Positions 1 through 12,805 of a stretch of 64,000 bases of DNA are shown here, in pieces; position 1 is the stretch's first letter, and each line of letters starts with the position of its first letter. The stretch spans positions 8,159,886-8,223,885 of the forward strand of contig NC_045144.1 of assembly GCF_008831285.2 (NCBI RefSeq), written 5' to 3'. Below the pieces are notes generated by a model. It had not been told where the DNA came from. It worked only from the letters and a program-made list of their open reading frames with translations, and did not search any database. Both the position numbers and the translations under genes were made by a program. This DNA is from Nymphaea colorata. Lineage: Eukaryota > Streptophyta > Magnoliopsida > Nymphaeales > Nymphaeaceae.

Positions 1-1038
1 GATCTAGATAAACGGCTCTCGGTGGCATGAGATCTAACCCCCTCTCTTCGTACGTCACGGTAGTCAGGTCGGCGAAGGATGAAATACTAAAATACCCTTC
101 TCGACGGCTCACCGAACCCAACTATTCGGACACACCACCATTTTTCTGTGGCCAAATTTTTGACCGTTTTTTCAAGTCAAAATTCGCCAATTAAATTAAT
201 TGGAGACTTAGATATTATAAGTTTCAAAAATGTCGTATAAAAATGTTCCCTAATATGAGATTTATGATTGTTCTAATTTGCATAAAAATTCAGTTGTGTA
301 TTGACCATTTTTTAGCTTATGAATTTGAACTTGGAGCCCAACTTAAGTATGAGGCTCAAATCAAAGAAATTTTTTAACTTCGACTGGATTGTTAAAAATT
401 AAATACTTCTTGTAAAAACACCATAAACTTTTGCTAAAAGTTTATACATTGTCGCATGTGTTGATGTCATTGTTTACAATGGACTCCTTAGTTTTAGCTA
501 TCCAACAACATTTAGCATCTCACATTTGATGAAAATATCTATAAACTAAAAGGGAAAACTTCAAAGTTGTACAAGTGTATCGTATCATACTCAACTATTC
601 TGATATGTAAATCTGAAATTACGTCGCTATTTTGGCATTAAAATCATCAAATTTCTTAAAAATAGTCAAATAAAATTGAAGTTGAAATTTTATTATTTTG
701 CAAATCTTTAAGAGGACTTTAATTGGTTTTCTTTCTCCCATCAGTATCAACACATAAAAAGTGATTTTAAAATGATAAAATAAAGGTATTTTATGAGTCA
801 TTAGATCAATAACTATGGAAACAAAATAACCATATTCTAAATTATGTTATAGTTAATGTACTTGAAAAAGAAGTAGCTTTCCAATGATTGCCCTAATTTA
901 TTTTCTAAAATTTCCAGTATTTAAAAAATGATAGGAGAATAAAGGAAAGAGGTTAGGTGCAAGGGAGAGATAGATATGATATTAATGACAATGAAAGAGA
1001 AAGAGAATCACCAATGGTACTTAGGAATTCAAACATGG

Positions 1039-1098
1039 CATTTTCTGTCAATACATTAATTTTACCAACATTTTCTGTCAATACATTAATTTTACCAA
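1039..1098. repeat. Perfect 2 x 30-bp tandem repeat
   Basis: A 30-bp unit beginning CATTTTCTGTCAATACATTA occurs twice with no mismatch and no spacer (1039-1068 and 1069-1098). The lack of divergence suggests a recent duplication. No function is apparent. Confidence 0.9.
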
Positions 1099-2334
1099 CT
1101 TTGCTCATACTTTTTTATTCTCCTCTAAATATCTTGGTGAACGAGAATTTAATAATCTACCGCCCATAAAAGATGCCTGAAGGCCCCTCATTTCCCGAGG
1201 TTTTTCCAATAAATATCAAGCTACTTACTCAACATGATGATTTAGATGCTTTCATATAGAATTTCGCAAAGTAGATTTCATTTTTTAAAATTTAAATTTA
1301 TTACATGGAGAGTACCTCATCAAGCTTTGATAAATAATAAGATACATGGTGGTATGAGAAAAATAATTTCCTATTAAAAAAGGTAGTTGCATGTTGGTAG
1401 TGAATGAAATACATTATATTTTATACATTAAATGCATGTCGTTACAAGTTTATTAGCTTTAATCTCATGTTTATGATGAAATAAGTGTGAGTAAGCTTGG
1501 GACAAGTTTCACCATATTTGTTAGATGAATCCAGGAATTTAAGGTAGGTGCAAATCTTATTTCCTAAAATAACATTAATGACAGCTTTTCCATGTACTTG
1601 GAATAGTTTTTCCCTGTGTTACCTCTTCTCTTTAATTCTCCTTCTGCCTTTTCATTTCTCTTTTTTCTTTCTCCTCTTCTCCCTTCCTTTTTCACGTTAG
1701 AATGATTGCTCCTTAGAATTAGAAATTTACTTGTATCTTCAAGATGATCATATGCTTTAGCTACTTTTAACTATATATGTGTGTGTGTGTGTAGTGATTG
1801 GTAGAAAGCAGATCAATAGGTTAGGGACAAAAACAAGACCCTGTAAATATGATGTTTAAAGTGTTTTTTGAAATCTAACCTTACCAATAGCATCTTAAGG
1901 ATAAAATGATGCAAAATATATATTAAGTTCATCATCTTTTGGGTCTTAATAGTGTTTTTATGAATAGCTCTCATAGCATCAATATTTGATAATAAAAAAG
2001 TCAATATTTTTTGTAAGAACAACTTGATTCAAAGAATTTTTATACCAAAATAGTTTTGGTAAATACATTAAGAAGTTTTGTATTTTATTTTAAAAAATAA
2101 AAACTATATATATAGAGAGAGAAAGAGAGAAGAAAAAATGAATGGTGACTGTAGCTTTTTAAACACACCCAACCATTTAAGTAGAACCATTTGATCTATT
2201 ATAATAGACGGTTAAAAAGAAGAATAAGGAAAAAAGGATTATGAGCATTTTTATTATTTAGTATTAATTCACATCTTTTCTTTATTTTTCACTCAACATT
2301 TATCTTTTTAAGATGCACGGCAAATAGCTGGATG

Positions 2335-2337
<3 letters not shown>

Positions 2338-2375
<38 letters not shown>
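2338..2375. repeat. (TA)n microsatellite
   Basis: About 18 uninterrupted TA dinucleotides. A second shorter TA run lies at about 2472-2494. Short ORFs encoding runs of isoleucine and tyrosine here are artefacts of this repeat. Confidence 0.95.
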
Positions 2376-2378
<3 letters not shown>

Positions 2379-3422
2379 TAGTGAGTATAGAATCACCCAA
2401 CTCACTCATAATGATCATTTGATTTATCACGATAAATGGTTGAGAGAAAAACAGCAAGAGAAAGATAATAGGTATATATATATATATATATATAAAGCAA
2501 TTGAAAAATGCCGATGTTAAATGTTGCCGGATGATCAACCAAAAAAAATGGCCGCTAAAAAGCAGCCACCATAAATTTATTGGTTTTGATGCAGCCGCTC
2601 GCGCCGGTAAGCTGTGGACGGCTTGTGCAGATGGGTAGGACCAAAGAAGCTGCCAGACCAGTCGAGAGGCGGATACTCTGCCGCCTGCCGGTGAGAGAAG
2701 TCCTCTCCGCAGACTAACTAGTTTTTGTCTGTGTTGATTTTTCCTTTCCTTTTTTAGGTACGATTGTGTGAATGCCCTACGTTTGTCTAGTTTTGGTTTG
2801 TTAGCTCTATGAGTTTGGTAAGCGTCAAAACAGTTGAAAAGGAATGATGAGTTAAACCATAGTCATAAATATCTTTTTTTCTTTTCATATTTCAAACATT
2901 TTTCTTGAGTTATAACATGATGAGCTTAAAAACAATGAAATAATGTGAAAATGAAAGTACGTTGAATTTTTAAAAAATATAAAAAAAATCTTAAAGTTAA
3001 GAAAGTTTAAATAAATGAGAAAAGAGAAAAAGCAACATCAAAACATAACTAAATAAATAACAAGTAGAAATTAAAACAAGAAATTTTACCATTAAAAAAA
3101 TGAATTCCAGTATAGATACTAATTTAACTAAACTATGTACATAGTATTATTACTTATTTGTTATTCAGTATCTTCTTTGAATTATAGTATAATATCTCGC
3201 TATGAAACCTGTGATTATTGCTTTAGTAATTCTTCTTTTTTCTTAAATTAGTTAGTAGACATTTTTATTCATATTTTTGTGATAAAACTTTCCTTTGAAC
3301 CCTTCAATTTTATATTTCACACGAACTTCATAAATGCTTAGAAGTAGTTAGTATTCTTAGAATTACTCTTTTCATGTCCTCTTCTTGTTTGACCCTAAAA
3401 TTGCCTTCTAGACTTCTAGCAG

Positions 3423-3426
<4 letters not shown>

Positions 3427-3479
<53 letters not shown>

Positions 3480-3531
3480 CGATATATATATATATATATT
3501 AGAGAGAGAGAGAGAGTGAGAGAGAGAGAGA
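3427..3531. repeat. Compound (CT)n-(TA)n-(AG)n microsatellite
   Basis: A CT run (3427-3477) is followed by TA (3482-3500) and then AG (3501-3530). CT and AG are complementary, so the tract can fold on itself around the TA centre. Confidence 0.95.
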
Positions 3532-6500
3532 TACCAGGATATGTAAAGTCAGTGTGTTAGTAGAATTTATAGTTAGGTTTAGGCTGTAAATAGTAATCAG
3601 AATAATTTACTTCCTTGGATCTGAAATTTGTTAGACTCCAGCTACATTCTGGTTACTTCCTCAGATCCTAGTTAGGTCATAAGATATAAATATAGTTAAA
3701 GATAACATAATTTAGTATTTAATAATTACGTCAATTTAATTTTAACTCAGTCTTAACATGTTTGTTTAGGAAATTAACTTACTTAGTCGTGCTATCTTGT
3801 TTGCTTTGCTGTAATTCAGTGATAACATCCATTGTTAGTTAGCCTGTAGATGTAGGCAATATAGATTAGTTATAGGAGCAAGTAGCTAGGTGTTTTTCTT
3901 TATTGATATTATTCCTTGCGTTTATTAATTCTTCTTCTAAATTGCTTCAGTGTCAATTTAATTTTTGTTCTCATTAATTTCATGTTGACTGTTACTTGTA
4001 TTGGAATTAATTTAGTTAGAACTAGAACATGAATAATCTATGTCCCTCAGGAAGTGGCATAGATAGGGTAGCTAGTTGAATTGGCTGGTTGGTGAGAGTT
4101 TGGTCGTCAGTTCTGTAGGTGTCTTGTTTTCCACACATGTCTCGAAGCAGCTCTGGACCCAGGAGCGAGAGAAAGTGAGGAGAGGCTTCAGCCTCTTTAG
4201 GGTATCTAAGAAAATAGAGGATTCTAAAGTTCCTCGATCTTGCATTCTCAAGATCTTGAGCATTGTTTGCCTTATTCTTAAGATCTTATGGGATTCAGGG
4301 CTAAGATAAAGCTTCTTTTGATTCTTTCAATTTACAAAATCCCTTTCTTTCTCTCTCCAGTATAGTTGGTCAACTGAGGGTACATAAAGTGGTAGCCTAT
4401 GTTCAATTGTGTGTGCCAAAGTCCACAAGCTTTGAATTTCAACAATTTTGACTCTTAAGTTTGCTTTTCAAGGGTCCACCTATTCTCATAATCTTGAATG
4501 TAGACCAAATATTTTTTTAATTTTGGCTATATAAGCCACAACAGCGGTCAAATAAGGGCCTACCTTCACCATTTTCATGCTAACCTCTAACTGAAAATAC
4601 AATTCATGATGAAGAAATCAATAGGGATTTGTTCCTTTTTTTTACAAACTGTAAAATGGTATTTCGCAAAAGTGAAAAAGAGATACAAGTATTAAGAAGA
4701 AACCAATAAACTTATAGACCTTTATTAGTTTGGGATATTTCACGTTCAATATCCACTTAAAACCTTTTAATAGTTTTAACAAGAAGTTGCGGGGTTAAGG
4801 TAGAGGGGGGCACAAAAAGGCCAGACTTAGGCAGGTCAGAAGCCCTTGTTGGCAGCCCATACTCCGACCCTCTTAGGCATCGGTCGAGCCGGCCTAATGG
4901 TTAAATTCACAGACACCCCAACTTAATCCCATTTAGGGCCAAAACCCCATGGTCAGGGCAGAGCTAGAAATTTTTCATGAGAGGGACAGAATTAAAGTTT
5001 TTTAATTTTCACTAGAACCGAAATATCAATTTTTAAAAATTTTATATAGAACAAGTGAAATTTTCTAAAATTTACATGTAAATTTTTAAAAAATTTGAAG
5101 TGAGGACAGGGTCGATGCCCGTGGTCAGCCAGAATATCCCTCTCCTCATCCGCCGGAGTTCTCGGCACCACACGCACACACTCACACAGACAAAGAGAGA
5201 GAGAGAGATTGAAAAAAAATTAAAATAAAAAAGTGTTGTCAAAGCAGCCTCTATTGAGCAGTATCAATGCTCCCTTGGGTTCCAATCATTTGAGAAAAAG
5301 GTACACATTTCCCTTTTTTTTTGGGGTTGGAAGAAGCCGACAAGGGCTGCTTAGAGAGAAAAGATGATTTTTGGATGTTCTCTTCTAGGTGAGCGAGAGG
5401 TTTATCCCTACTGCTTGGAGGAGTGAGACCCGAAGACCCCATGCCTAGGGGTGCACCTGTCTATAGGCCCCTAGCCCAACCAACTACTTTATGCTTCTTG
5501 AGGTAGATGTACTTTTAATTTTATTCACTTTTTAGGGTATTCCCATGTTTGGATTTGAATTCTGGATTCAAATATAGAATCAAATATGAAAGAAGAAAAG
5601 TTGGTACCATATCTAAATCTTTGGATATGAACTTAAATTTTCTATCCAAATCTGATTTTTAGATTTACAATCAAATACATAGTGTGGATATCTTGACTTT
5701 CACATTGATTTTTATCGCACTTTAATATATGAGATTAAAACATGCAACATGTTGAGGTTGTCAGAGACATTTTGTCTAAACGTCCCAAACACGCCTCAAA
5801 TTAAAGAAAGAAAGCAATGGTTTATGATTACAAGTCTTTTGAATTGATTTAGGATTTGGATGCAAAGGTAAGCTATCACATATCAAGAAAATAAGAAGCG
5901 TGAGATTCGTATTTGGGTTTATAACCAGAATGTGATCTCTTAAAGGAAAATTTCCTAAACATTTTTCTTTTGAATTACCCAACAGAAAAGGCTTGTGTGT
6001 TCTAGAGTTTGAATTTCTTTGTCATTGTTAGGTCGAAGGATCACCTCAGCTGCAACATTATGCACCAACAATTATTTGATCAAGCTACAGACCAACTATC
6101 CTCTTAATGAACAATTTCCCTAATTAATCTTTTTTTTTTTTGTCTTTAGTCAAAGAATGAAAGAATGCCCTAGCTAAAATAATGAACCACTTTGAGCTTT
6201 TGTCCAAATAGATTTATAAAATTTGGTTGACTACTCAATTAAAAAACAAAAACATAAATTTATTGTTCCACATGCCCTCTTCATGGGAACTTGGTAAATA
6301 TCCCATTCCAAAAATAGAAAGTTCGAAACAATTGGGAATTTGTCGGAGATTGGATGCAATTACTAATTCATGATCTGGCATGTCCAGAATGAAAACTTCA
6401 TTTTGTTTCTATGAGAATTTTTGTGAATGTGTTTCATGTGCTTCCCTTCAATGAAAGTTTTATTTTTCCAAAATGTATCTTAATTTTTAGCCTAATTGTT

Positions 6501-7444
6501 CTTTTGATGATCGATTTAACCTCTTATCAAAAAAATACACCTTGGCTATATTTCATTTCTTCCACAAGTTTAATAATGAGCATAACCGCCCTATTGTTTC
6601 AATAGAGAGAATAACCTATGATTAGCTTTTTGAGAAATTTCCAAACGAACAATTTCAACGAAATCTTTCAATTCCTTATTTTCTATCTCATCAAGCAAAA
6701 GAAAAATTTCAACAAAGCAGAATGAGTTTCTTAAGAACCAAAATCTACACCAAAAAAAAAAGATTGAGGCGATATAAATATGTAGCACCAATGCCTTCAA
6801 TCGAATCTGCTGATCAAAAATCAAAGGTTAAGGTCGATTAGAAACTGAATTCGACGAGCAAAATGCCCTAGTCGATGGATTAACTAGTGTAATTAACCGA
6901 GGGCTGTGATGCAGCTTGGGAGCAAAGGCTATAGGTGTATAAATATATGCAGAGTAGAGTATTTATAGGCTCTTTTGATGACTAGTTGTCAATAAAGGCA
7001 TAAATTCCTTGGTGGGTAAATCAACTTCTGCTTGCAACATAATAACAGAAAGAGCCCTGCTAGAGGTTCGCCTCCTGCCTTTATCATCCAAAAAAACCTG
7101 TGTTACTTTAAACATAGTGCAGAGAAAGAACAAGCTATGGCGCCGTACAAAAACGTCATCAGCAGCAACTTGGAAAAAAGGGAGAGCCATGAGAGATCAT
7201 GGAAAGGGAAGTTCTAAACCAGCAGCTTATCCATGCAAGAGGCCAACCACTTTCTGTTGATTTTTTCTCGAGGGCGACAACTACCAACAAGAAGGCGAAC
7301 GCTAAAAGTTCTACTCTCAAGTACGGGAGATAGATCTCTCTCTCTCTCTCAGTGTGAGGGCTCTTGCGACTTATACACAACGCATCTCAGGTTCAGTTCT
7401 TATGGGCATTACATGTTGGTGTCGAAGTAAAGAGACTGAGAGTC

Positions 7445-7446
<2 letters not shown>

Positions 7447-7494
<48 letters not shown>
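7447..7494. repeat. (CT)n microsatellite
   Basis: About 24 CT repeats. The open frame running through it is explained by the repeat alone. Confidence 0.95.
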
Positions 7495-7496
<2 letters not shown>

Positions 7497-8016
7497 GTGG
7501 TGGGGCTGCTGCCCAATCAACCATCCAGTTGGTGCATAAGAGCAATCACAAGCTCATTTTACTGTAGTGCAGAGTAGGTTGAGTGGTTGGCTTTGCATGT
7601 TTATGTACTTACCATTGATAAGATGGATCAACTTTTAGTTTTAAGAGGGCTTCAAAAGACACCTTGCAGATTGCTTACAGAAAATTTGTGTCAAGAAGCA
7701 ACCAAGAGAATCGCAGGTTGGATGACTGCCAAAATCTAAACTTTAGAGTGCATCGAATGACATGAAAACATTGGCCAAGTCTCAGTTCCACAAAACCTGG
7801 TTTCCAAAATGAGAATAAATAACTACCACCACATTTAACAAATTGAAGATGTTGCCCATTAATCAAAGCATCATCCTACCTCGGATCACATTTGCTGATC
7901 AAGTCAACAAAGATACGTGACCCAAAATTAAAAGAAATCATTAAACAAAAATTCATGAGTTCAACTCCCATACAGGCCAGATCCAACTTTGTACAAATAG
8001 GAAATTAGAAAAATGA

Positions 8017-11000
8017 TCACTCGTCCTCTTGGCTGCGCAGCCTAGCAAGTTTGTTTGTAACAACAACATCAAGTTGAGCAGCTCTCTCCACAATGGCTTT
8101 GCGCTTCAATGTAGAGACATTGTGTGCAATCTCCGCACAGAAAACCCTATATGAAGATGATAAATCAAATGTCACTGCCAGCTCATGACCCAAATAACCA
8201 CTAAACCTGAAGCAACGCCATGCTAGGACAAAACAATGATGGAGCAGATAGACAACAGTCACCTGTTATGCATCATCAGAAGATCCAGGTCACCGGGATT
8301 GTGCACAACAAACTTCTTGAAACCATTAGGAAGATAATGTCTCGTCTTCTTATTAGAACCATAACCAATATTTGGCATGAGAGTGCATCCTTTAAATTTC
8401 CTTCTCACACGTGAATCAATACCCTTGGGCCTTCGCCAATTTGGCTGTCAAAATGCATTTAAATGTCTTATAAGACAGATGTGGCATAAAAAGAACAAAA
8501 CCTCATGCAAGACATAGGAAAAGTTTGCTAACACTTGAATAAAGGCTTGGTAGAAAGTATGAAACTGAGATAGTCAACATTTTTTTCCCAATCAATGAAT
8601 CAAAGAATCGAATGCATAAAACATGCATAATATCAGTAAAATGTCCACTTGAATATAATTGGAAAGATATTTGGAACAGTAAAGCTGCATTTCCTTCTAG
8701 CCTTCTTTCTGCTTTAAATCATTTGCAGCTGTGGATATAGTCAGTAACCGTAAGAACTTGTCGTGGAAATATTGACCAAGACAAACCATTTCCTCCCAAA
8801 TTGATCATAACAGACACCATGCGAGAAATAATTGGATCAGTAAAATTTTTCTTTTGCTAACCACTATTGGTAAATGAAAGATTCCATTCCCTTTTCTTCT
8901 AACGTCATAATTCAACATACAATACAAGTACTGTATTTCTGTATTCTGTATGATATTTCTGGATTCTGCAGTAAGGTACTTGCATTCTGTATCTCTGTGA
9001 TAGAGACACATTTTGGAGAAAGGGAGCACCTGAAGTGCTTCGCTCTCTCTGAGAGAGAGAACATCACAAAACATAGGAGGCTGCATGTCGGTTTAAAGTC
9101 TTTAAATAAAGGAAAGATCAAAAAAGGGATGAATGCCTCACGTGATGGTTCAGAAGGTTGATTTTTTTTTAAGAAAATCCACTTTGGGAGTAGTCACTCA
9201 AGTGACTCAACGACTAATCCCCAAAGTGGGACCAGCAGACTAGAAGCTCGAGACTAGTCAGCTGACTAGCTCCTATCAGAACCAGACAACTAGGCAGACC
9301 AATTAGTCCCTATTTTGACAATTAAGGCACATAATGGACAAAAAAATAAATCGTCGGATGAGGCCAAGAATATATTTGGATCACATGGCTCCTAAAGATG
9401 GAAAGACCTACATATGAAGGGGGAAGGGATTGGAATGCATATCCTAAATGGACACTTTAGGTTTTTTGTAGCACTTAAGAAAAAAAACTGTTTCTGAAAA
9501 AGAAATAATTATCCATTTAAATATTAAAAACCAGTAAACGATCAGCAAAATTGGTTTTGGCTTCCCCCCTTCTCTGGGAACATAACGACTTCGGGTCTAT
9601 GGTTTCAGGCCTAACACTACCAACTACATGACAACCGGGGTTTCAGTTTGTATGATGTCTAGGCATTTTAGGGTGTCCATAAGGGAAGAATGATGCTAAC
9701 ATGAAAGGGCTGATTATAACCAAAGCCAAAAGCTAAAACTGCACAATCATGCTTTAAAGTACTATTTATAAGCATACTTTTTAAATTTTTGGTAAATTCT
9801 TAGTGAATAGTCAACATAACGAACTTTAATTGAATCCAATGCCTAATTCCAGCCTTAGACATAAGTCCCACGTAGACCTTAAGCGGCCACCATTTCGACT
9901 GGCCTGGACAAAAAATGCACCCAAGTGAAAAAAAAAAGTCATAAAAAGTTCTCCAAAAAAAATTCTTCTTCTTTTCCCCCTTTTCCTTCTTATTTTCCTT
10001 TGCTTTCTCCTTCTTTTTCCCCCTTTTTTTAGTTTTTTTTTTTTTGGCCTGTTTATGTCTCAGGCTGGTGTAGTCCTTTTGAAGGTCCATCACCTAGCAC
10101 TTTTGACTACTAAGATTCCAGGAGCAATATTCACGACTATTCCTCTAATCCTATTTAACTTGTTATTCCAGTTCCATTTCAAACTCAGTACCTATCTCGT
10201 GAATCTTGAAATTATTAAAAGGACCCACTTCCACATCAACCACAATGCTCCTCACTTACCTGAAAAATCAAGTATTCTATGCTTGCACCAACCAAAGCTT
10301 GAAAGGACCTTTTGATAAATAAGTACTAAGTCTCCAGCAGCAGCATTCATTATTATTCCTGTCATTTTATTTAACTTGTTCTTCCAGTTCCAATTCAAGC
10401 TCAATGCCCATCTTGTGAATCTTCTAGTTGTTAAAATGACTCACCGTTCACATCAACCATAAAGTTCCACTTGCCCGAGAAAACAAGTAATTCTAGTCCA
10501 GACCAACCAAAGCTTGAAGGATGAACACTAGCAATAAACTAAACCACCAGTTCTATCCCCAATCATATACACACAAGAGGGGAGCACAAATGAGCCTACT
10601 AGATCTGATCCAACTGAGCCCATGTAGGTGATGTACTGATTTCCAAGAAACAAAAACAGGACACAGAAAGAGTAAGGCTAAAATTAAATCACCTTCTTAT
10701 GGGCAGTGACTTTACAGTGACAGTACGTAGCCATGTTAGTATCACATACTTAGGATGACTTTCATGCATCTCAGGGCACTGCATCCAATAACTCCTCAAT
10801 GACCACAATGGAAATGCATAACCATCAAATATACCAGGAGGTCCAGGGCACAGCGACAATGGTTCTGCCAAGAACATTGGACAGCATCACCAAACAAGAA
10901 TTCACATAAAAGGAAATAGATTTGAAGATGGTAACTTGACAAACAATAAAACTACCTTCCTAAACTGTCTAAATCTATTGATCCCGAGGAAATGCATTCC

Positions 11001-12724
11001 GTGTGGGTTTGAAGATGGCAAGTTGAAAAACAAGAAACCACGTTTCCAAAAGCTATTTCCATCGACGCAGTCAAACCCTTGTCTCGATCTATTGTTCTTT
11101 TCTGCAACATAGATAAGACTTGACAGTGGACATAGGAGAGATTCACCAAACCCTTTTGAGAAAAACCAATACAGAAACATGCAACAATTCCACCAGCAGT
11201 AATTTCAAATTTCAGGCCTCTATTCAATTTATCATCATATGTAACATGGCCTTTCCGATTCAAACTCCTTCAGCAAATCCATGTGAAAATGCATTTCAGA
11301 ACAACAAATTAACTATCTGCTGCCTTATTTTCATGCAATCACCATTGCTTGTGAGTTGATGCTCTCACAGACCAACATCTATGTTAACCAACTGATATCA
11401 TGCGTCCATCTTGATACTTAAATAAATTTATTTTGACAGTATGCAGGTAAATTGTATATTTTTCTCAGTAGAACCTAGAGAAATATACATTAAAATGGTG
11501 ACCTATAGGCTATATTCTTGATATTTTCATGTGTGCTTCACTTTTACGGTGTCAGGCTTGAAATAAAGCTCTTAAAGAATCTCAAGATAACATTTCCGAA
11601 CCACCTCAAAAAAGCATGCAAGCAAGAGGCTTCCTTTCTTTCCTGCTCACATAAGTTACAAGCATTCTAGTACCCAAAAGGAGCCCATGTTTCGTAATAG
11701 GTCCTGTTCAGTTTTGACTACTAAGTACTAACAATGCAGTCAGAGACAGAAACATCTTTCCAGTTCATATTGTAACTGCTCTCACGTCTTTAACCTGCCA
11801 CAGTTCACAACCATTCACTAGTCACTAGACTCACTACCAACCACGTTATCAAAGATATACTATTTTTGTCCTACCAAGCAATAAAATCCAACCATTGCTG
11901 AGTTTTAGAATCTATGACGCATGTTTGCTTCCAAACCACTTTTACATGCCGTGCATGTGTCCGGAAACCTATATGCCGATGTTTGTTTTTTCTTCATATT
12001 GCCTTTTCGTCCTTTATCTGTTGCATTAGGTTCCTTCTTGCATCTATGAGGTAAACAGGTGTGGTCAGGGACTTGCATTTCACCAACTACGAGCTCTCAC
12101 CATTTAGCAGACCATCTTTACATACGTGCACTAACTGACTGGCCATTTAGCAACTACAAGACCTCACCATTTACCAAACCATCTGCTCAACTAAATGACT
12201 AACCAAACTGGTACAAGAAGCTTTTCCTACAGCATCATGTATAAACTGGTCTATAACAAACATAGTCTTTTCTCGTCGACCCCCATTTTCTCTACGTTAT
12301 GTTTTCTCGTGAATTGATGAAACTACTAAAATGGTTTTGCATTTACGCTTTAACACAGACCGCAGCGGAGCAGAAACCCCACAACCATCCCCTGCCATGG
12401 AAATAGCAAATTGGGCTTCCTTCCAAACACCGCGCATGTCTTTATTTGTGCTAAAACCTACCCACCTGATAAGTCCACTCAAACGGAAAAGTTTGTTCGA
12501 TTCTATGCCATTTTCTCAAGAAGTACATAAACTGAGTGTGGAGCAATTTGTCTCAAATCTGGGGGATAAAACTAGTAGAAGACGATCGAAACAAATAGAT
12601 AGAAATGGAAACACATACACACACACTCACAGACCTTGACGGAAATCTTGCGGTCGCTCTGCGGCCTCTTGAACTTCTTGACTCTCTTTTTGATGATCTT
12701 CTTGCTCAGTAGGGGAACCGCCAT
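8017..12724 (-). CDS. RPL32: 60S ribosomal protein L32 (eL32), copy 1
   Basis: The gene encodes a structural protein of the cytosolic 60S ribosomal subunit. The CDS has three minus-strand exons: 12635-12724 (30 codons, starts [20 protein letters not shown]), 8263-8444 and 8017-8146. It totals 402 bp and 133 aa, normal for eL32. Introns are GT-AG and phases agree: phase 0 after codon 30, and Arg91 split between exons 2 and 3. Family features are the lysine-rich N-terminus, NWRRPKGID (32-40), [19 protein letters not shown] (57-75) and the C-terminal ARLRSQEDE. Residue 31 is Pro, 81 Gly and 92 Val. Intron 1 is unusually long, 4190 bp, partly from a local duplication near 10.1-10.5 kb. The start is fixed by family alignment. 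This gene and the next copy downstream form a tandem pair. Confidence 0.96.
9179..9229. repeat. Short hairpin in RPL32 copy 1 intron
   Basis: CCACTTTGGG (9179-9188) pairs perfectly with CCCAAAGTGG (9220-9229), with further pairing inward. Sequence to about 9.33 kb is rich in GACTAG-type motifs. Similar motifs occur at 16.09-16.3 kb in the intron of the second RPL32 copy. It may be a small mobile-element remnant. Confidence 0.5.
10085..10535. repeat. Diverged tandem duplication, about 235 bp unit
   Basis: About 10085-10318 and 10320-10535 are direct copies. They share TTTAACTTGTT, TTCCAGTTCCA, TCGTGAATCTT/TTGTGAATCTT, CACATCAACCA and ACCAACCAAAGCTTGAA in the same order. The duplication lies within intron 1 of RPL32 copy 1 and helps explain why that intron is about 1.6 kb longer than in the second copy. 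Confidence 0.75.
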
Positions 12725-12797
12725 TGCCACCCGATCCCACTAGCCTTCCCCGCGCTTCGTTGCTGCTGCAAAGGGGATGATAGGAAGTGAAGTTCGT

Positions 12798-12805
12798 CAG
12801 GGTTT
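12798..12805 (-). promoter_or_regulatory. Degenerate telo box upstream of RPL32 copy 1
   Basis: On the minus strand this reads AAACCCTG, one mismatch from the plant telo box AAACCCTA, about 74 bp upstream of the ATG. Telo boxes are known near start sites of plant ribosomal-protein genes. The other two RPL32 copies have perfect matches. Confidence 0.4.

Larger units (their letters stand above)
1..7900. other. Gene-poor AT-rich stretch
   Basis: I see no supportable gene here. Open frames are short, lack homology I recognise and mostly lie in AT-rich sequence. The stretch holds a 30-bp perfect tandem repeat near 1.04 kb, TA and CT/GA microsatellites, a short GC-rich island near 2.58-2.72 kb in otherwise AT-rich DNA, and a GC-richer repeat-like patch at 4.79-5.2 kb. 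Frames on both strands at 6.96-7.38 kb resemble no family I know. Confidence 0.6.

Noticed and set aside
4076-4309. Frames on both strands at 4.07-4.31 kb
   Set aside because: No homology recognised, and repeated AAGATCTTGAG/AAGATCTTATG phrases suggest repeat sequence.
7009-7260. Overlapping frames on both strands at 6.96-7.38 kb
   Set aside because: No recognisable domains or splice partners, and coding signal on both strands at once is typical of non-coding GC-balanced DNA.
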